From NCBI RefSeq assembly GCF_000820515.1, contig NZ_JXDG01000008.1, positions 46,619 to 110,618 of the forward strand: a DNA stretch of 64,000 nt. Direction: 5' to 3'. A program made the position numbers and the translations under genes. Shown here in pieces: positions 14,125 to 24,277 of this stretch (within the stretch, counting starts at the first letter, position 1; each line of letters begins with the position of its first letter). The notes under the pieces were generated by a model, which was given only the letters and a program-made list of their open reading frames with translations, did not search any database and was not told the DNA's origin. Origin of the DNA: Pseudomonas batumici. Lineage in GTDB: Bacteria; Pseudomonadota; Gammaproteobacteria; Pseudomonadales; Pseudomonadaceae.

Positions 14125-16644
14125 ATGACGCAAGTCACGGTGAAACAACTGGCCGATGAGGTCAAAACACCGGTAGAGCGCCTGTTGCAGCAGATGCGTG
14201 AGGCAGGTCTGCCGCACACCGCCGCCGATGAAGGTGTGAGCGACAGTGAGAAGCAGTCTTTGCTGACTCACCTGAAGAGCAGCCACAAGGCGAAAGTGGA
14301 AGAACCGCGCAAGATTACCTTGCAGCGCAAGACCACCAGCACCCTGCGTGTTGCCGGTAGCAAGAGCATCAGCGTTGAAGTACGCAAGAAGAAAGTCTTC
14401 GTACAACGCAGCCCGGAAGAAATCGAAGCCGAGCGCAAGCGCGAGCTGGAAGAACGTCGTGCCGTAGAGAATGCGGCCCGTCAAAAGGCTGAAGAAGAAG
14501 CCAAGCGTCGCGCCGAAGAAGAAGCGCGCCGCCAGCCCGCTCCTGCTCCGGTGGTCGCTCCAGTGGTTGAAGCGGTTGCCCAGGCGCCTGTCGCCGAGCC
14601 TGTACGTGAAGCCGTAATGGCCGCTCCCGCACCGGCCGTCGAGCGCAAGCGCGAAGAGCCGCGTCGTCCGGACAAACCCCGTGCCGACGATAGCAATCGT
14701 CGTAGCGGCGGTGGCGACGGCGAGCGCAAGAACGCTCCGCATCGTGCTTCGGTCAAGGAAAAGGCTCCGGCGCCACGTGTGGCACCGCGCACTACCGACG
14801 AAGAAAGCGATGGTTTCCGTCGTGGCGGTCGCGGCAAGGCCAAGCTGAAGAAACGCAACGCCCACGGTTTCCAGAGCCCTACCGGGCCAGTGGTGCGCGA
14901 CGTGAAGATCGGCGAGACCATCACCGTCGGCGACCTGGCACAGCAGATGTCGGTCAAGGCGGCCGAGATCATCAAGTTCATGTTCAAGCTGGGCACCCCA
15001 GCCACTATCAACCAGGTGCTGGATCAGGAAACTGCCCAGCTGGTTGCCGAGGAACTGGGCCACAAGGTGACCCTGGTCAGCGACACCGCCCTGGAAGATT
15101 CCCTGGCCGAGTCCCTGAAGTTCGAAGGTGAAGCGTTCTCCCGTGCACCGGTCGTGACCGTCATGGGCCACGTTGACCACGGTAAGACCTCGCTGCTCGA
15201 CTACATCCGTCGTGCCAAGGTTGCCGCCGGCGAAGCCGGTGGTATCACCCAGCACATCGGTGCGTACCACGTGGAAACCGATCGCGGCATGGTCACCTTC
15301 CTCGACACCCCGGGTCACGCCGCGTTTACCGCGATGCGTGCCCGTGGTGCCAAGGCGACCGACATCGTGATCCTGGTGGTCGCCGCCGACGACGGCGTGA
15401 TGCCGCAGACCATCGAAGCCGTTCAGCATGCCCAGGCAGCTGGCGTGCCGCTGGTGGTGGCGGTGAACAAGATCGACAAGCCGGGCGCCGATCTCGATCG
15501 CATCCGCAGCGAACTGTCGGTTCACGGCGTGACTTCGGAAGAGTGGGGTGGCGATACGCCGTTCGTTCCGGTTTCGGCGAAAGTCGGTACGGGCGTTGAC
15601 GAGCTGCTCGAGGCCGTTCTGCTGCAAGCCGAGGTTCTGGAGCTCATGGCAACGCCATCGGCACCTGGACGTGGCGTGGTGGTCGAATCGCGTCTCGACA
15701 AGGGCCGTGGTCCGGTGGCAACCGTGCTGGTACAGGACGGTACGCTGCGTCAGGGCGACATGGTGCTGGTCGGTTCGAACTATGGCCGCGTGCGCGCCAT
15801 GCTCGACGAGAACGGCAAGCCGATCAAGGAAGCCGGTCCTGCCATTCCGGTCGAGATCCTCGGCCTGGACGGTACGCCGGACGCTGGCGACGAGATGAGT
15901 GTTGTTGCCGACGAGAAGAAAGCCCGCGAAGTGGCGCTGTTCCGTCAAGGCAAGTTCCGCGAAGTCAAACTGGCTCGCGCGCATGCCGGCAAGCTGGAAA
16001 ACATCTTCGAGAGCATGGGCCAGGAAGAGAAGAAGACGCTCAACATCGTCCTCAAATCCGACGTCCGTGGTTCGTTGGAAGCACTGCAAGGTGCGCTCAA
16101 CGGCTTGGGTAACGATGAAGTGCAAGTGCGCGTCGTCGGTGGCGGTGTCGGTGGTATCACCGAGTCCGACGCCAACCTGGCACTGGCCTCCAACGCTGTA
16201 CTGTTCGGCTTCAACGTGCGTGCCGATGCTGGCGCACGCAAGATCGTCGAGCAGGAAGGCCTGGATATGCGTTACTACAACGTGATCTACGACATCATCG
16301 AAGACGTCAAGAAAGCCTTGACCGGTATGCTGGGCAGCGACGTCCGGGAGAACATCCTGGGTATCGCCGAAGTCCGCGACGTGTTCCGTTCGCCGAAGTT
16401 CGGCGCGATCGCCGGTTGCATGGTGATCGAGGGTACTGTCCACCGTAACCGTCCGATCCGTGTACTGCGTGAAGACATCGTGATCTTCGAAGGCGAGCTG
16501 GAATCCCTGCGCCGCTTCAAGGATGACGCTTCCGAAGTCCGTGCCGGCATGGAATGCGGTATCGGCGTGAAGAGCTACAACGACGTCAAGGTCGGTGACA
16601 AGATCGAAGTCTTCGAGAAGGTCCAGGTTGCTCGCAGCCTCTGA
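14125..16644 (+). CDS. infB: Translation initiation factor IF-2
   Basis: IF-2 is the GTPase that delivers initiator tRNA to the 30S subunit. The 839-residue protein has an N-terminal IF2-N domain, a long charged region rich in Arg, Glu, Ala and Pro (about 90-250), a second IF2-N element, and then the G domain: GHVDHGKT (348-355), DTPGHAAF and NKIDKPGAD. The two beta barrels and the tRNA-binding C domain follow. In-frame internal starts that could yield shorter isoforms, as known in E. coli, were not resolved. A GAGGAG ribosome binding site precedes ATG 14125. Confidence 0.97.
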   Translation: MTQVTVKQLADEVKTPVERLLQQMREAGLPHTAADEGVSDSEKQSLLTHLKSSHKAKVEEPRKITLQRKTTSTLRVAGSKSISVEVRKKKVFVQRSPEEIEAERKRELEERRAVENAARQKAEEEAKRRAEEEARRQPAPAPVVAPVVEAVAQAPVAEPVREAVMAAPAPAVERKREEPRRPDKPRADDSNRRSGGGDGERKNAPHRASVKEKAPAPRVAPRTTDEESDGFRRGGRGKAKLKKRNAHGFQSPTGPVVRDVKIGETITVGDLAQQMSVKAAEIIKFMFKLGTPATINQVLDQETAQLVAEELGHKVTLVSDTALEDSLAESLKFEGEAFSRAPVVTVMGHVDHGKTSLLDYIRRAKVAAGEAGGITQHIGAYHVETDRGMVTFLDTPGHAAFTAMRARGAKATDIVILVVAADDGVMPQTIEAVQHAQAAGVPLVVAVNKIDKPGADLDRIRSELSVHGVTSEEWGGDTPFVPVSAKVGTGVDELLEAVLLQAEVLELMATPSAPGRGVVVESRLDKGRGPVATVLVQDGTLRQGDMVLVGSNYGRVRAMLDENGKPIKEAGPAIPVEILGLDGTPDAGDEMSVVADEKKAREVALFRQGKFREVKLARAHAGKLENIFESMGQEEKKTLNIVLKSDVRGSLEALQGALNGLGNDEVQVRVVGGGVGGITESDANLALASNAVLFGFNVRADAGARKIVEQEGLDMRYYNVIYDIIEDVKKALTGMLGSDVRENILGIAEVRDVFRSPKFGAIAGCMVIEGTVHRNRPIRVLREDIVIFEGELESLRRFKDDASEVRAGMECGIGVKSYNDVKVGDKIEVFEKVQVARSL

Positions 16645-16715
16645 CTCGTACACTTCAGGAGCCGTGATGGCCGGTCGCATGCAAATGCCCGGCACCTCGT
16701 CCGGACTCTAAACGC

Positions 16716-16750
16716 AACGCCCGGTCCGGCTTCTGCCAGGCCGGGCGTTT
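16716..16750 (+). terminator. Hairpin between infB and rbfA
   Basis: The stem AACGCCCGG (16716-16724) pairs with CCGGGCGTT (16741-16749) around a 16-base loop. Only a short T tract follows (TTTG), so it may be a weak terminator, attenuator or RNA-processing site rather than a full stop. The 159-base infB-rbfA gap is the largest gap in the rimP-truB cluster. Confidence 0.5.
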
Positions 16751-16803
16751 GCCGCTTTCAGACCTTGCGGGTTTCACCGCAGGGCAGCTACAGGTAACAA
16801 GAC

Positions 16804-17220
16804 ATGGCAAAAGAATACAGCCGTACCCAACGCATCGGCGACCAGATGCAGCGCGAGCTCGCGCAGCTGATCCGTCGTGAAGTCAAGGACCCGCGCGTCG
16901 GCCTGGTCACCATTACCGCCGTCGATGTCAGCCGTGACGTCGGTCACGCGAAGATCTTCATCACCGTGATGGGCCAGGACAATCCGGACGACATCGCCCA
17001 GAGCATCAAGGTGCTCAACGCGGCGGCGGGCTTCCTGCGCATGCAACTGGCCCGCGAGATGAAGCTGCGCAGCGTGCCGCAGTTGCACTTCCACTATGAC
17101 GAAAGCGTCGTGCGTGGCGCGCACCTGTCGGCGTTGATCGAGCGTGCCGTGGCCGAAGACAGCCAGCACGTCGACGGCGCGGCGGCACAAGACAATCTTC
17201 CAGAAGACGCCCGGGAGTAA
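16804..17220 (+). CDS. rbfA: 30S ribosome-binding factor RbfA
   Basis: RbfA is a KH-fold protein that assists late 30S maturation and cold adaptation. The 138-residue product begins [19 protein letters not shown] and has the family segment [20 protein letters not shown]. The last ~15 residues ([17 protein letters not shown]) form a variable acidic tail. truB starts 3 bases downstream, so coupled expression of the two RNA-maturation genes is likely. Confidence 0.95.
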   Translation: MAKEYSRTQRIGDQMQRELAQLIRREVKDPRVGLVTITAVDVSRDVGHAKIFITVMGQDNPDDIAQSIKVLNAAAGFLRMQLAREMKLRSVPQLHFHYDESVVRGAHLSALIERAVAEDSQHVDGAAAQDNLPEDARE

Positions 17221-17223
17221 TCG

Positions 17224-18141
17224 GTGGCTCAGGTCAAGCGTATCCGTCGTAATGTCAGCGGCATCATTCTGCTGGACAAGCCGTTGGGGTTCACCTCCAA
17301 CGCCGCCTTGCAGAAAGTCCGCTGGTTGCTCAACGCCGAGAAGGCCGGCCACACCGGCAGCCTCGATCCGTTGGCCACCGGCGTGCTGCCGCTGTGCTTC
17401 GGCGAGGCCACCAAGTTCTCGCAATACCTGCTCGATTCCGACAAGGGTTACGAAACCCTGATGCAATTGGGCAAGACCACCACCACCGGGGATGCCGAAG
17501 GCGAAGTTTTGCAGACGCGTGCGGTAACCGTTGGTCGCGCCGATATCGACGCGGTGTTGCCGGAATTTCGCGGTGAAATCAGTCAGATACCGCCCATGTA
17601 CTCGGCACTCAAGCGTGACGGACAGCCGCTTTACAAGCTGGCGCGTGCCGGTGAGGTAGTGGAGCGCGAACCGCGTTCTGTTACTATTGCGCGCTTGGAA
17701 TTGCTCGCCTGCGAAGGCGATACTGCTCGACTGGCGGTGGACTGCAGCAAGGGCACCTATATTCGTACCCTGGTGGAGGATATCGGTGAGAAGCTCGGTT
17801 GTGGCGCGTACGTTGCCGAACTGCGACGGACCCAGGCCGGACCCTTCACCCTGGCCCAGACGGTCACGCTCGAAGAGCTGGAAGCGGTACATGCCGAAGG
17901 CGGCAACGAGGCGGTCGATCGCTTCCTCATGCCTTCGGACAGCGGTCTGCTAGACTGGCCGCTGCTGCAATTCTCGGAGCACAGTGCGTTCTATTGGCTC
18001 AACGGCCAACCGGTACGTGCCCCGGACGCGCCGAAGTTCGGCATGGTGCGGGTACAGGATCATAACGGTCGCTTCATCGGTATCGGTGAAGTGAGCGAAG
18101 ACGGGCGCATCGCGCCGCGTCGACTGATTCGGTCAGAATGA
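17224..18141 (+). CDS. truB: tRNA pseudouridine(55) synthase TruB
   Basis: TruB isomerises U55 in the T loop of tRNAs. The GTG start at 17224 ([13 protein letters not shown]) lies 3 bases after rbfA and gives 305 residues. The catalytic aspartate is Asp48 in [16 protein letters not shown], with the [13 protein letters not shown] substrate segment ([10 protein letters not shown]) and a C-terminal PUA-like domain. It ends the rimP-to-truB cluster before rpsO. Confidence 0.96.
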   Translation: MAQVKRIRRNVSGIILLDKPLGFTSNAALQKVRWLLNAEKAGHTGSLDPLATGVLPLCFGEATKFSQYLLDSDKGYETLMQLGKTTTTGDAEGEVLQTRAVTVGRADIDAVLPEFRGEISQIPPMYSALKRDGQPLYKLARAGEVVEREPRSVTIARLELLACEGDTARLAVDCSKGTYIRTLVEDIGEKLGCGAYVAELRRTQAGPFTLAQTVTLEELEAVHAEGGNEAVDRFLMPSDSGLLDWPLLQFSEHSAFYWLNGQPVRAPDAPKFGMVRVQDHNGRFIGIGEVSEDGRIAPRRLIRSE

Positions 18142-18283
18142 CCGGAACCAGCCTGTGTAACAGCAGGCTGGCGAGGGTGGCTGTCAACAGGCACGGTCAC
18201 TGCTCATTTATAGATACAGGGATTTGTCCCTGGCCTGTTGAAACCGTTTCTTTGAAACAGTTTCCTGATAAAAGGATTGCCTC

Positions 18284-18553
18284 ATGGCTCTCAGCGTTGA
18301 AGAAAAAGCTCAAATCGTTACCGACTACCAGCAAGCCGTTGGTGATACTGGTTCGCCAGAAGTGCAAGTTGCACTGCTGACCGCCAACATCAACAAACTG
18401 CAAGGTCACTTCAAGGCCAACGGTAAAGATCACCACTCCCGTCGTGGTCTGATCCGCATGGTTAACCAGCGTCGCAAGCTGCTGGACTACCTGAAAGGCA
18501 AGGACGTGAGCCGTTACAGCGCTCTGATCGGTCGCCTGGGTCTGCGTCGCTAA
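18284..18553 (+). CDS. rpsO: 30S ribosomal protein S15
   Basis: S15 binds the central domain of 16S rRNA early in 30S assembly. The 89-residue sequence is full length, with the conserved [15 protein letters not shown] and [22 protein letters not shown] segments. The 142-base leader contains a hairpin (CCAGCCTG/CAGGCTGG, about 18148-18171) and a second one (CAGGGA/TCCCTG). S15 autoregulation through its leader is known in E. coli; I cannot show it here. The codon use is that of a highly expressed gene. Confidence 0.97.
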   Translation: MALSVEEKAQIVTDYQQAVGDTGSPEVQVALLTANINKLQGHFKANGKDHHSRRGLIRMVNQRRKLLDYLKGKDVSRYSALIGRLGLRR

Positions 18554-18594
18554 TCAGCGATTGCGCTATGAGGTTGGTTGTTTGTCATGCGTCA

Positions 18595-18607
18595 GCGGGT
18601 TTCCCGC
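18595..18607 (+). other. Small hairpin in rpsO-pnp intergenic region
   Basis: GCGGG and CCCGC enclose a TTT loop, 42 bases after rpsO, with no T run. In E. coli the rpsO-pnp gap carries an RNase III-cut structure for PNPase autoregulation; whether this hairpin is part of an equivalent is inference. Confidence 0.3.
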
Positions 18608-18768
18608 AGGCGCCTGGCAAGCTCCCAGCCTCTAGTTTTATCTGGACACCTGTTTTGCCTGAGTGACAGCAGCACCTGGACAATTACAGTCGGGCCGATT
18701 CCCGGCGTTGCCCAAGAATTTCGCAAGAAGACAAGTTCCCCAAGAGCCACAAAAGAAGGTAGGACACC

Positions 18769-20874
18769 GTGAACCCGGTTATCAAAAAATTCCAGTTCGG
18801 TCAGTCGACCGTTACCCTCGAGACGGGCCGTATCGCCCGCCAGGCCTCCGGCGCCGTATTGGTCACCGTTGACGACGACGTCAGCGTATTGGTGACCGTG
18901 GTGGGTGCCAAGCAAGCCGATCCAGGCAAGGGCTTCTTCCCTCTGTCGGTTCACTACCAGGAAAAGACTTACGCTGCCGGTAAGATCCCTGGCGGTTTCT
19001 TCAAGCGCGAAGGCCGTCCTTCCGAGAAAGAAACCCTGACTTCCCGACTGATCGACCGTCCGATCCGTCCGCTGTTCCCGGAAGGCTTCATGAACGAAGT
19101 GCAGGTTGTCTGCACCGTCGTCTCCACCAGCAAGAAAACCGATCCGGACATCGCTGCGATGATCGGTACCTCGGCGGCCCTGGCCATCTCCGGTATTCCT
19201 TTCGACGGCCCGATCGGCGCTGCTCGCGTAGCCTTCCACGAAAGCACCGGCTACCTGCTGAACCCGACTTACGAGCAACTGAAAGCCTCGAGCCTGGACA
19301 TGGTCGTTGCCGGTACCTCGGAAGCGGTACTGATGGTTGAATCGGAAGCCAAGGAGCTGACCGAAGACCAGATGCTGGGTGCCGTACTGTTCGCCCACGA
19401 CGAATTCCAGGCCGTGATCCAGGCCGTCAAGGAACTGGCTGCCGAAGCCGCCAAGCCAACCTGGACCTGGGCTCCACAAGCCGAAGCCACCGAACTGCTG
19501 GGCGCTATCCGTGCCGAGTTCGGCGAGGCGATCTCCCAGGCCTACACCATCACCGTCAAGGCCGACCGTTACGCTCGCCTGGGCGAGCTGAAAGACCAGG
19601 TGGTCGCCAAGCTGTCGGGTGAAGAAGGCCAGCCTTCCGCCGCTGACGTGAAAGCCGCATTCGGCGAAATCGAATACCGCACCGTTCGCGAAAACATCGT
19701 CAACGGCAAGCCGCGTATCGATGGTCGTGACACCCGCACCGTACGTCCTTTGAACATCGAAGTCGGTGTTCTGCCCAAGACCCACGGTTCGGCCCTGTTC
19801 ACCCGTGGCGAAACCCAGGCCCTGGTCGTCGCCACGCTGGGTACTGCCCGTGACGCACAGCTGCTGGACACCCTGGAAGGCGAGAAAAAAGACCCCTTCA
19901 TGCTGCACTACAACTTCCCTCCGTTCTCGGTGGGCGAGTGTGGTCGCATGGGCGGTGCGGGTCGTCGTGAAATCGGTCACGGTCGTCTGGCCCGTCGTTC
20001 GGTCCAGGCCATGCTGCCAAGCGACAGCGATTTCCCGTACACCATCCGTGTGGTCTCGGAAATCACCGAATCCAACGGTTCCAGCTCCATGGCTTCGGTC
20101 TGCGGTGCTTCCCTGGCCCTGATGGACGCCGGTGTGCCGATGAAGGCGCCGGTGGCCGGTATCGCCATGGGTCTGGTGAAAGAGGGCGAGAAGTTCGCCG
20201 TCCTGACCGACATCCTGGGTGACGAAGACCACCTCGGCGACATGGACTTCAAGGTAGCCGGTACCGCCAAGGGCGTCACCGCGCTGCAGATGGACATCAA
20301 GATCAAGGGCATCACCGAAGAGATCATGGAAATCGCCCTGGGCCAGGCCCTGGAAGCGCGCCTGAACATCCTCGGTCAGATGAACCAGATCATCGGTCAG
20401 TCCCGCAGCGAGCTGTCCGCCAACGCTCCGACCATGATCTCGATGAAGATCGACACCGACAAGATCCGTGACGTCATCGGTAAAGGCGGCGCGACCATCC
20501 GTGCGATCTGCGAGGAAACCAAGGCTTCGATCGATATCGAAGACGACGGTTCGATCAAGATCTTCGGCGAAACCAAGGAAGCAGCTGAGGCGGCTCGCCA
20601 GCGCGTCCTGAGCATCACCGCGGAAGCCGAGATCGGCAAGATCTACGTCGGCAAGGTCGAGCGTATCGTCGACTTCGGTGCGTTCGTCAACATCCTGCCG
20701 GGCAAGGACGGTTTGGTGCACATCTCCATGCTGAGCGACGCTCGCGTTGAGAAAGTGACCGACATCCTGAAAGAAGGCCAGGAAGTGGAAGTGCTGGTAC
20801 TGGACGTGGACAACCGCGGCCGTATCAAGCTGTCCATCAAGGACGTTGCAGCAGCCAAGGCGTCGGGCGTTTAA
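18769..20874 (+). CDS. pnp: Polyribonucleotide nucleotidyltransferase (PNPase)
   Basis: PNPase degrades RNA 3' to 5' by phosphorolysis and is a core degradosome enzyme. The GTG start at 18769 ([12 protein letters not shown]) follows AGAAGGTAGGA. The 701-residue protein has two RNase PH domains (about 1-230 and 310-545), a KH domain with [12 protein letters not shown] near 565, and an S1 domain (about 620-690, [18 protein letters not shown]). It follows rpsO by 215 bases, the conserved rpsO-pnp order. Confidence 0.97.
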   Translation: MNPVIKKFQFGQSTVTLETGRIARQASGAVLVTVDDDVSVLVTVVGAKQADPGKGFFPLSVHYQEKTYAAGKIPGGFFKREGRPSEKETLTSRLIDRPIRPLFPEGFMNEVQVVCTVVSTSKKTDPDIAAMIGTSAALAISGIPFDGPIGAARVAFHESTGYLLNPTYEQLKASSLDMVVAGTSEAVLMVESEAKELTEDQMLGAVLFAHDEFQAVIQAVKELAAEAAKPTWTWAPQAEATELLGAIRAEFGEAISQAYTITVKADRYARLGELKDQVVAKLSGEEGQPSAADVKAAFGEIEYRTVRENIVNGKPRIDGRDTRTVRPLNIEVGVLPKTHGSALFTRGETQALVVATLGTARDAQLLDTLEGEKKDPFMLHYNFPPFSVGECGRMGGAGRREIGHGRLARRSVQAMLPSDSDFPYTIRVVSEITESNGSSSMASVCGASLALMDAGVPMKAPVAGIAMGLVKEGEKFAVLTDILGDEDHLGDMDFKVAGTAKGVTALQMDIKIKGITEEIMEIALGQALEARLNILGQMNQIIGQSRSELSANAPTMISMKIDTDKIRDVIGKGGATIRAICEETKASIDIEDDGSIKIFGETKEAAEAARQRVLSITAEAEIGKIYVGKVERIVDFGAFVNILPGKDGLVHISMLSDARVEKVTDILKEGQEVEVLVLDVDNRGRIKLSIKDVAAAKASGV

Positions 20875-20894
20875 TCGCGCTTCGACTTCAAGCT

Positions 20895-20926
20895 GAAAAA
20901 AAGCACCCTCCGGGGTGCTTTTTTTA
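20895..20926. terminator. Bidirectional intrinsic terminator between pnp and DUF2845 gene
   Basis: The inverted repeat AAGCACCC/GGGTGCTT (loop TCCG) is flanked by A7 and T7 tracts. It can therefore stop both pnp (+) and the convergent gene ending at 20945 (-). Confidence 0.9.
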
Positions 20927-20944
20927 TGGGCGTTGTGCTGCGGC

Positions 20945-21238
20945 TCAGTGGCCGCGCTTGCTGTCGATGCGCTCCAGGCGTCCGCCGACGAAGCGCAGGT
21001 ACTGGACCATGCCGCCGCTCTGGGGATAGACCCACTCTTCGATCGGCACCTCGACCCGCCGGTCGAAGCTGCGTTGATAGCCCACCACGTCCTGGGAGCG
21101 AGGTGCCCCGCACTTGTCGAGCACCTCCGACTTCCTGTCCCCCACACTGATCAACTGGCTGCCGCAACGCAAGCTGTCGGCCTGGACCTGGCCGGCGCTC
21201 AACGCCAGCGCCAGGCCGAACATCACGGGCTTGAACAT
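20945..21238 (-). CDS. Secreted DUF2845 domain protein
   Basis: The product is about 97 residues, with an N-terminal signal peptide (MFKPVMFGLALALSAGQVQA) and a cleavage site before DSLRCGS. Cysteines occur in the DUF2845-like pattern (LRCG, DKCGAP). It is predicted to be periplasmic; no function is established. ATG 21238 lies 3 bases after the DUF748 stop, while a GTG at 21244 would overlap that stop (GTGA). Either way the gene is tightly coupled to the upstream DUF748 gene. Confidence 0.75.
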   Translation of the reverse strand: MFKPVMFGLALALSAGQVQADSLRCGSQLISVGDRKSEVLDKCGAPRSQDVVGYQRSFDRRVEVPIEEWVYPQSGGMVQYLRFVGGRLERIDSKRGH

Positions 21239-21240
21239 GT

Positions 21241-24168
21241 TCACTCGCTATCCAGGTGCAACGGCGTCACGACGCTGCCATCTTTCTGCGCCTCGCCGAG
21301 GTTGGCGTCGATAAAGTACACGCGGTCGTCGGCCAACTGGCCCTTGTCCACCAGGAAGTCCTTGATGCTGCTGGCGCGGTCCTGGCCGAGCTTGCGCAGC
21401 AGCAGCTCATTGCCGCTCCAGGCCGTGATCACCCCGGCCTGCAGCTTGGCGGTACGCTCGTCGCGGCCCAGCTTGGCCCATTCGGCAGGCGGCTGCTGCT
21501 TGAGCAGGGTGCGATAGATGCCTTCGAGCATCGGCGCTTTTTCACTGTCCGGCACCTGGATCATCGAGGCCTGGGCCGGGACCTTGTCGCCACGGCGCTG
21601 GAGCATCTTGTAGTAGGTGTCCTGGTACTCGCGATCCAGGCGCTGCTGGGCGATCAACGCGCCGTCGCTGCCCTGGGCCGCGGTGCCTTCGATCTCCAGG
21701 CGCAGGTTGGGGCGTTCCTTCAGGGCGGCCGCTAGCTTGGTCAGGGACGCTTGGGCACCACCGCTCAGTTCGCTGGAGCCGGGGGCAAAGGACACGTTGC
21801 TGAGGTCCTGGGCGTCGCCGCCGGAGATCAGCCCGCCGATGAACTTGAAGGGCGCGGTGGCGGCGCGCACGATCAGGTTGCGCAGGGTCTGCCAGACAAT
21901 CGGCATCACGCTGAACTGCGGATTGTTGAGGTCGCCGCTGACCGGCAGTTCGATGGAGATGTTGCCGTCGGAGTCCTTGAGCAGGGCAACCGCCAGCTTG
22001 ATCGGCAGGTCCACGGCATCCGGGCTGTCGACCTTCTCACCCAGTTGCAGCTGTTCGACCAGCACTTTGTTTTCGGCTTTCAGCTGGCCCTTGGTGATCA
22101 GGTAGTGCAGGTCGAGATTGAGCCGGCCCTTGCGGATGCGGAAGCCGGCGAACTTGCCGGAATAGGGGGTCAGCGTCGTCAGCTCGACCCGCTTGAAGCT
22201 GGTGGCGATATCCAGGCTGGTCATCGGGTCGAAGGGCGTCAGGGCGCCCTTGATGGTCACCGGCGCATAACGGTCGACCTTACCCTTGATATCGACGCCG
22301 GCAGGTTTTGGCTGGCGGTTGTCGATAGTACCGATCTGGCCGTTGAGCTGTTGGATCGCCGTGGCGAAGTGGGGCGTCAGGCTGAAGTCGGCAAAGTTGG
22401 CCGAGCCGTCATTGATGGCAATGCCGCCGACGTGGATACCCAGCGGCTTGCTGTTCGAGGCCGCGGGTTGCGCCGTGGCTTTTTCATCGGACTTGCTCGC
22501 GGGCGGCTGCGGGATCAGCAGGTCATCGATGTTGGTGGTGCGGTCATCGTTGATCATGAAGCGCGCATAGGGTTGCAGCAGGTTGACCTTGTCGATCGAC
22601 AGGCTGTCGCCGTGCTGATAATTCAGCCCGTCGACCGTCAGTTTCTGCCACTTCACGAAGTCGCGGCTCTTGAGGGTGTCGAGGGTGTGCAACTGGTCGA
22701 CCTGGGCCTTGCCGGTCACGCTGAAAGCCAGCGGGTCGGTGCTTTTCAGGTTGACCGCGAGGTCGCTGCCGAGCATGCCGCTGCGCACTTCCAGGCGCAT
22801 GAACGGCTCGACATAGGCCTGGGCCACCCGCAGGTCGATGTCCTGGGTATTGACCTTGAGCCTGGCACTGATCGGGCTCAGGTTGACGTCGCCGCTGGCG
22901 AGGATCTTGCCCTGCTTGCCCAGCCCGGTGTCGAGCTTGAGGGTGAAGGGCGACTGGTTGAGGCTGTCGAAATTCTCCAGGTCCAGGTTCAGCGGGCCGA
23001 GCTCCAGGGCCACCGCGGTTTTCGGTACGCGGTCGGCCAGGTGCACGCGGTAGTCGCGCAGTTGCACGTCCTTGAGCAGGACCTGCCAGGGCTTGCTCGG
23101 CGCCGGCGGTTCGGCCTTGGCGCTGTCGGAGGCGGCCGGGGCTTCCTTGGGCGCTGGTTTGGCCGGTTGCGAGGCGAAGAGTTTCTGCCAGTCGAGTTGC
23201 CCGTCCTGCTCGCGGGCGGCCCAGGTTTCCAGTTTGTTGCTGCGAATCTTGCCGACGACCACCTGCTGTTTGGCCAGGTCGAGGCTGGTTTCGCTGACGT
23301 CCAGGCGTTCCAGACGCACCAGCGGGCGACCGTCCGGGGCCTTCATGGCGAAGGGGGCGACGCTGACGGCGGCGTTGCTCAGCTGCAACTCGGTGCCTTT
23401 GGCGAGGCTGAAGGTGTAGTCGCTGCTGAGGTTGACGACGCCGTCTTCCAGCTCCAGCGGCAGGGCATCGCGCACATAGGGCCACCAGGCTTTCATCCGG
23501 TTGTCGGTGACCTTGAGCGAACCTGCGGAGGTGACGGGCACCAGGCTGAGGTGACCTTTCCAGTCGATCCGTCCCCCGTCGGCGCCGATGGCCGCCAGGG
23601 TCATGTCGGCGTTGTCGTCAGGCAGGGTGCTGAGGTTCTTCAGCGCCAGGTCCATCGGGGTGTAGGTGAATTCGATCGGTTCGCTGGGGCGCAGGTCCTG
23701 GAAATGCAGGCGCCCTCCCGCCAGTGTGATCTGGTCGATGCGTACTGGAAACGGCTTGCTGTCGGGGGCGGCCGGGGTCGGCTGGCTGGGCGGCAGCTTG
23801 AACAGCTGGGTGAGGTTCAGGGTGCCGTCCTTGCTGAACGTCACCTCGGTGTTGGGTTTGTCCAGCTGGATGTCGGCCAGGTGCAGGGCGTGGGTCCAGA
23901 GGCTGTCGATCTGCAGGTTGACATAGAGGCGTTCGAAGGCGACCTGTTCCTTGCCCGGTTGGCCGATATTCAGGCCCCACAGCGTCAGTTCGAGACTGAA
24001 GGGGTTGAACTCCAGGCGTTGGAGGCTGGCGGGCACCGTGGCGTAGTTCGCCAGTTGCTGGTTGGCGATACGCAGGCCGACGCCGGGAAGGATCAGGAAC
24101 CCCAGCACGGCGTACAGCGCGAGGACGGTCAGCAAGGCGCCGAGGGCGCGTTTCAATCCTTTGGACAT
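21241..24168 (-). CDS. Large DUF748 (AsmA-like) envelope protein
   Basis: This 975-residue protein has an N-terminal signal anchor (about 9-30) and a long periplasmic part rich in beta-strand patterns with DUF748 character, related to AsmA/YdbH-like proteins that span the periplasm. Near residues 330-355 is a low-complexity Ala/Pro/Lys linker. The C-terminal ~120 residues (LRLEIEGTAAQ, LAQQRL-like) resemble a degenerate OmpA-like domain. The family is suspected of lipid transport or envelope integrity; that is inference. It overlaps or abuts the DUF2845 gene. Confidence 0.8.
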   Translation of the reverse strand: MSKGLKRALGALLTVLALYAVLGFLILPGVGLRIANQQLANYATVPASLQRLEFNPFSLELTLWGLNIGQPGKEQVAFERLYVNLQIDSLWTHALHLADIQLDKPNTEVTFSKDGTLNLTQLFKLPPSQPTPAAPDSKPFPVRIDQITLAGGRLHFQDLRPSEPIEFTYTPMDLALKNLSTLPDDNADMTLAAIGADGGRIDWKGHLSLVPVTSAGSLKVTDNRMKAWWPYVRDALPLELEDGVVNLSSDYTFSLAKGTELQLSNAAVSVAPFAMKAPDGRPLVRLERLDVSETSLDLAKQQVVVGKIRSNKLETWAAREQDGQLDWQKLFASQPAKPAPKEAPAASDSAKAEPPAPSKPWQVLLKDVQLRDYRVHLADRVPKTAVALELGPLNLDLENFDSLNQSPFTLKLDTGLGKQGKILASGDVNLSPISARLKVNTQDIDLRVAQAYVEPFMRLEVRSGMLGSDLAVNLKSTDPLAFSVTGKAQVDQLHTLDTLKSRDFVKWQKLTVDGLNYQHGDSLSIDKVNLLQPYARFMINDDRTTNIDDLLIPQPPASKSDEKATAQPAASNSKPLGIHVGGIAINDGSANFADFSLTPHFATAIQQLNGQIGTIDNRQPKPAGVDIKGKVDRYAPVTIKGALTPFDPMTSLDIATSFKRVELTTLTPYSGKFAGFRIRKGRLNLDLHYLITKGQLKAENKVLVEQLQLGEKVDSPDAVDLPIKLAVALLKDSDGNISIELPVSGDLNNPQFSVMPIVWQTLRNLIVRAATAPFKFIGGLISGGDAQDLSNVSFAPGSSELSGGAQASLTKLAAALKERPNLRLEIEGTAAQGSDGALIAQQRLDREYQDTYYKMLQRRGDKVPAQASMIQVPDSEKAPMLEGIYRTLLKQQPPAEWAKLGRDERTAKLQAGVITAWSGNELLLRKLGQDRASSIKDFLVDKGQLADDRVYFIDANLGEAQKDGSVVTPLHLDSE

Positions 24169-24277
24169 GTGAATCGTCGTCTTTCTCAGTCGGAGGTGCC
24201 TTGGAGTATGGCATGCGTTTGCGGTTCCAAAGCAAGGCTCTTGTTGCGCCGCAATAATGGGTGTTTGCGAGCCATTC

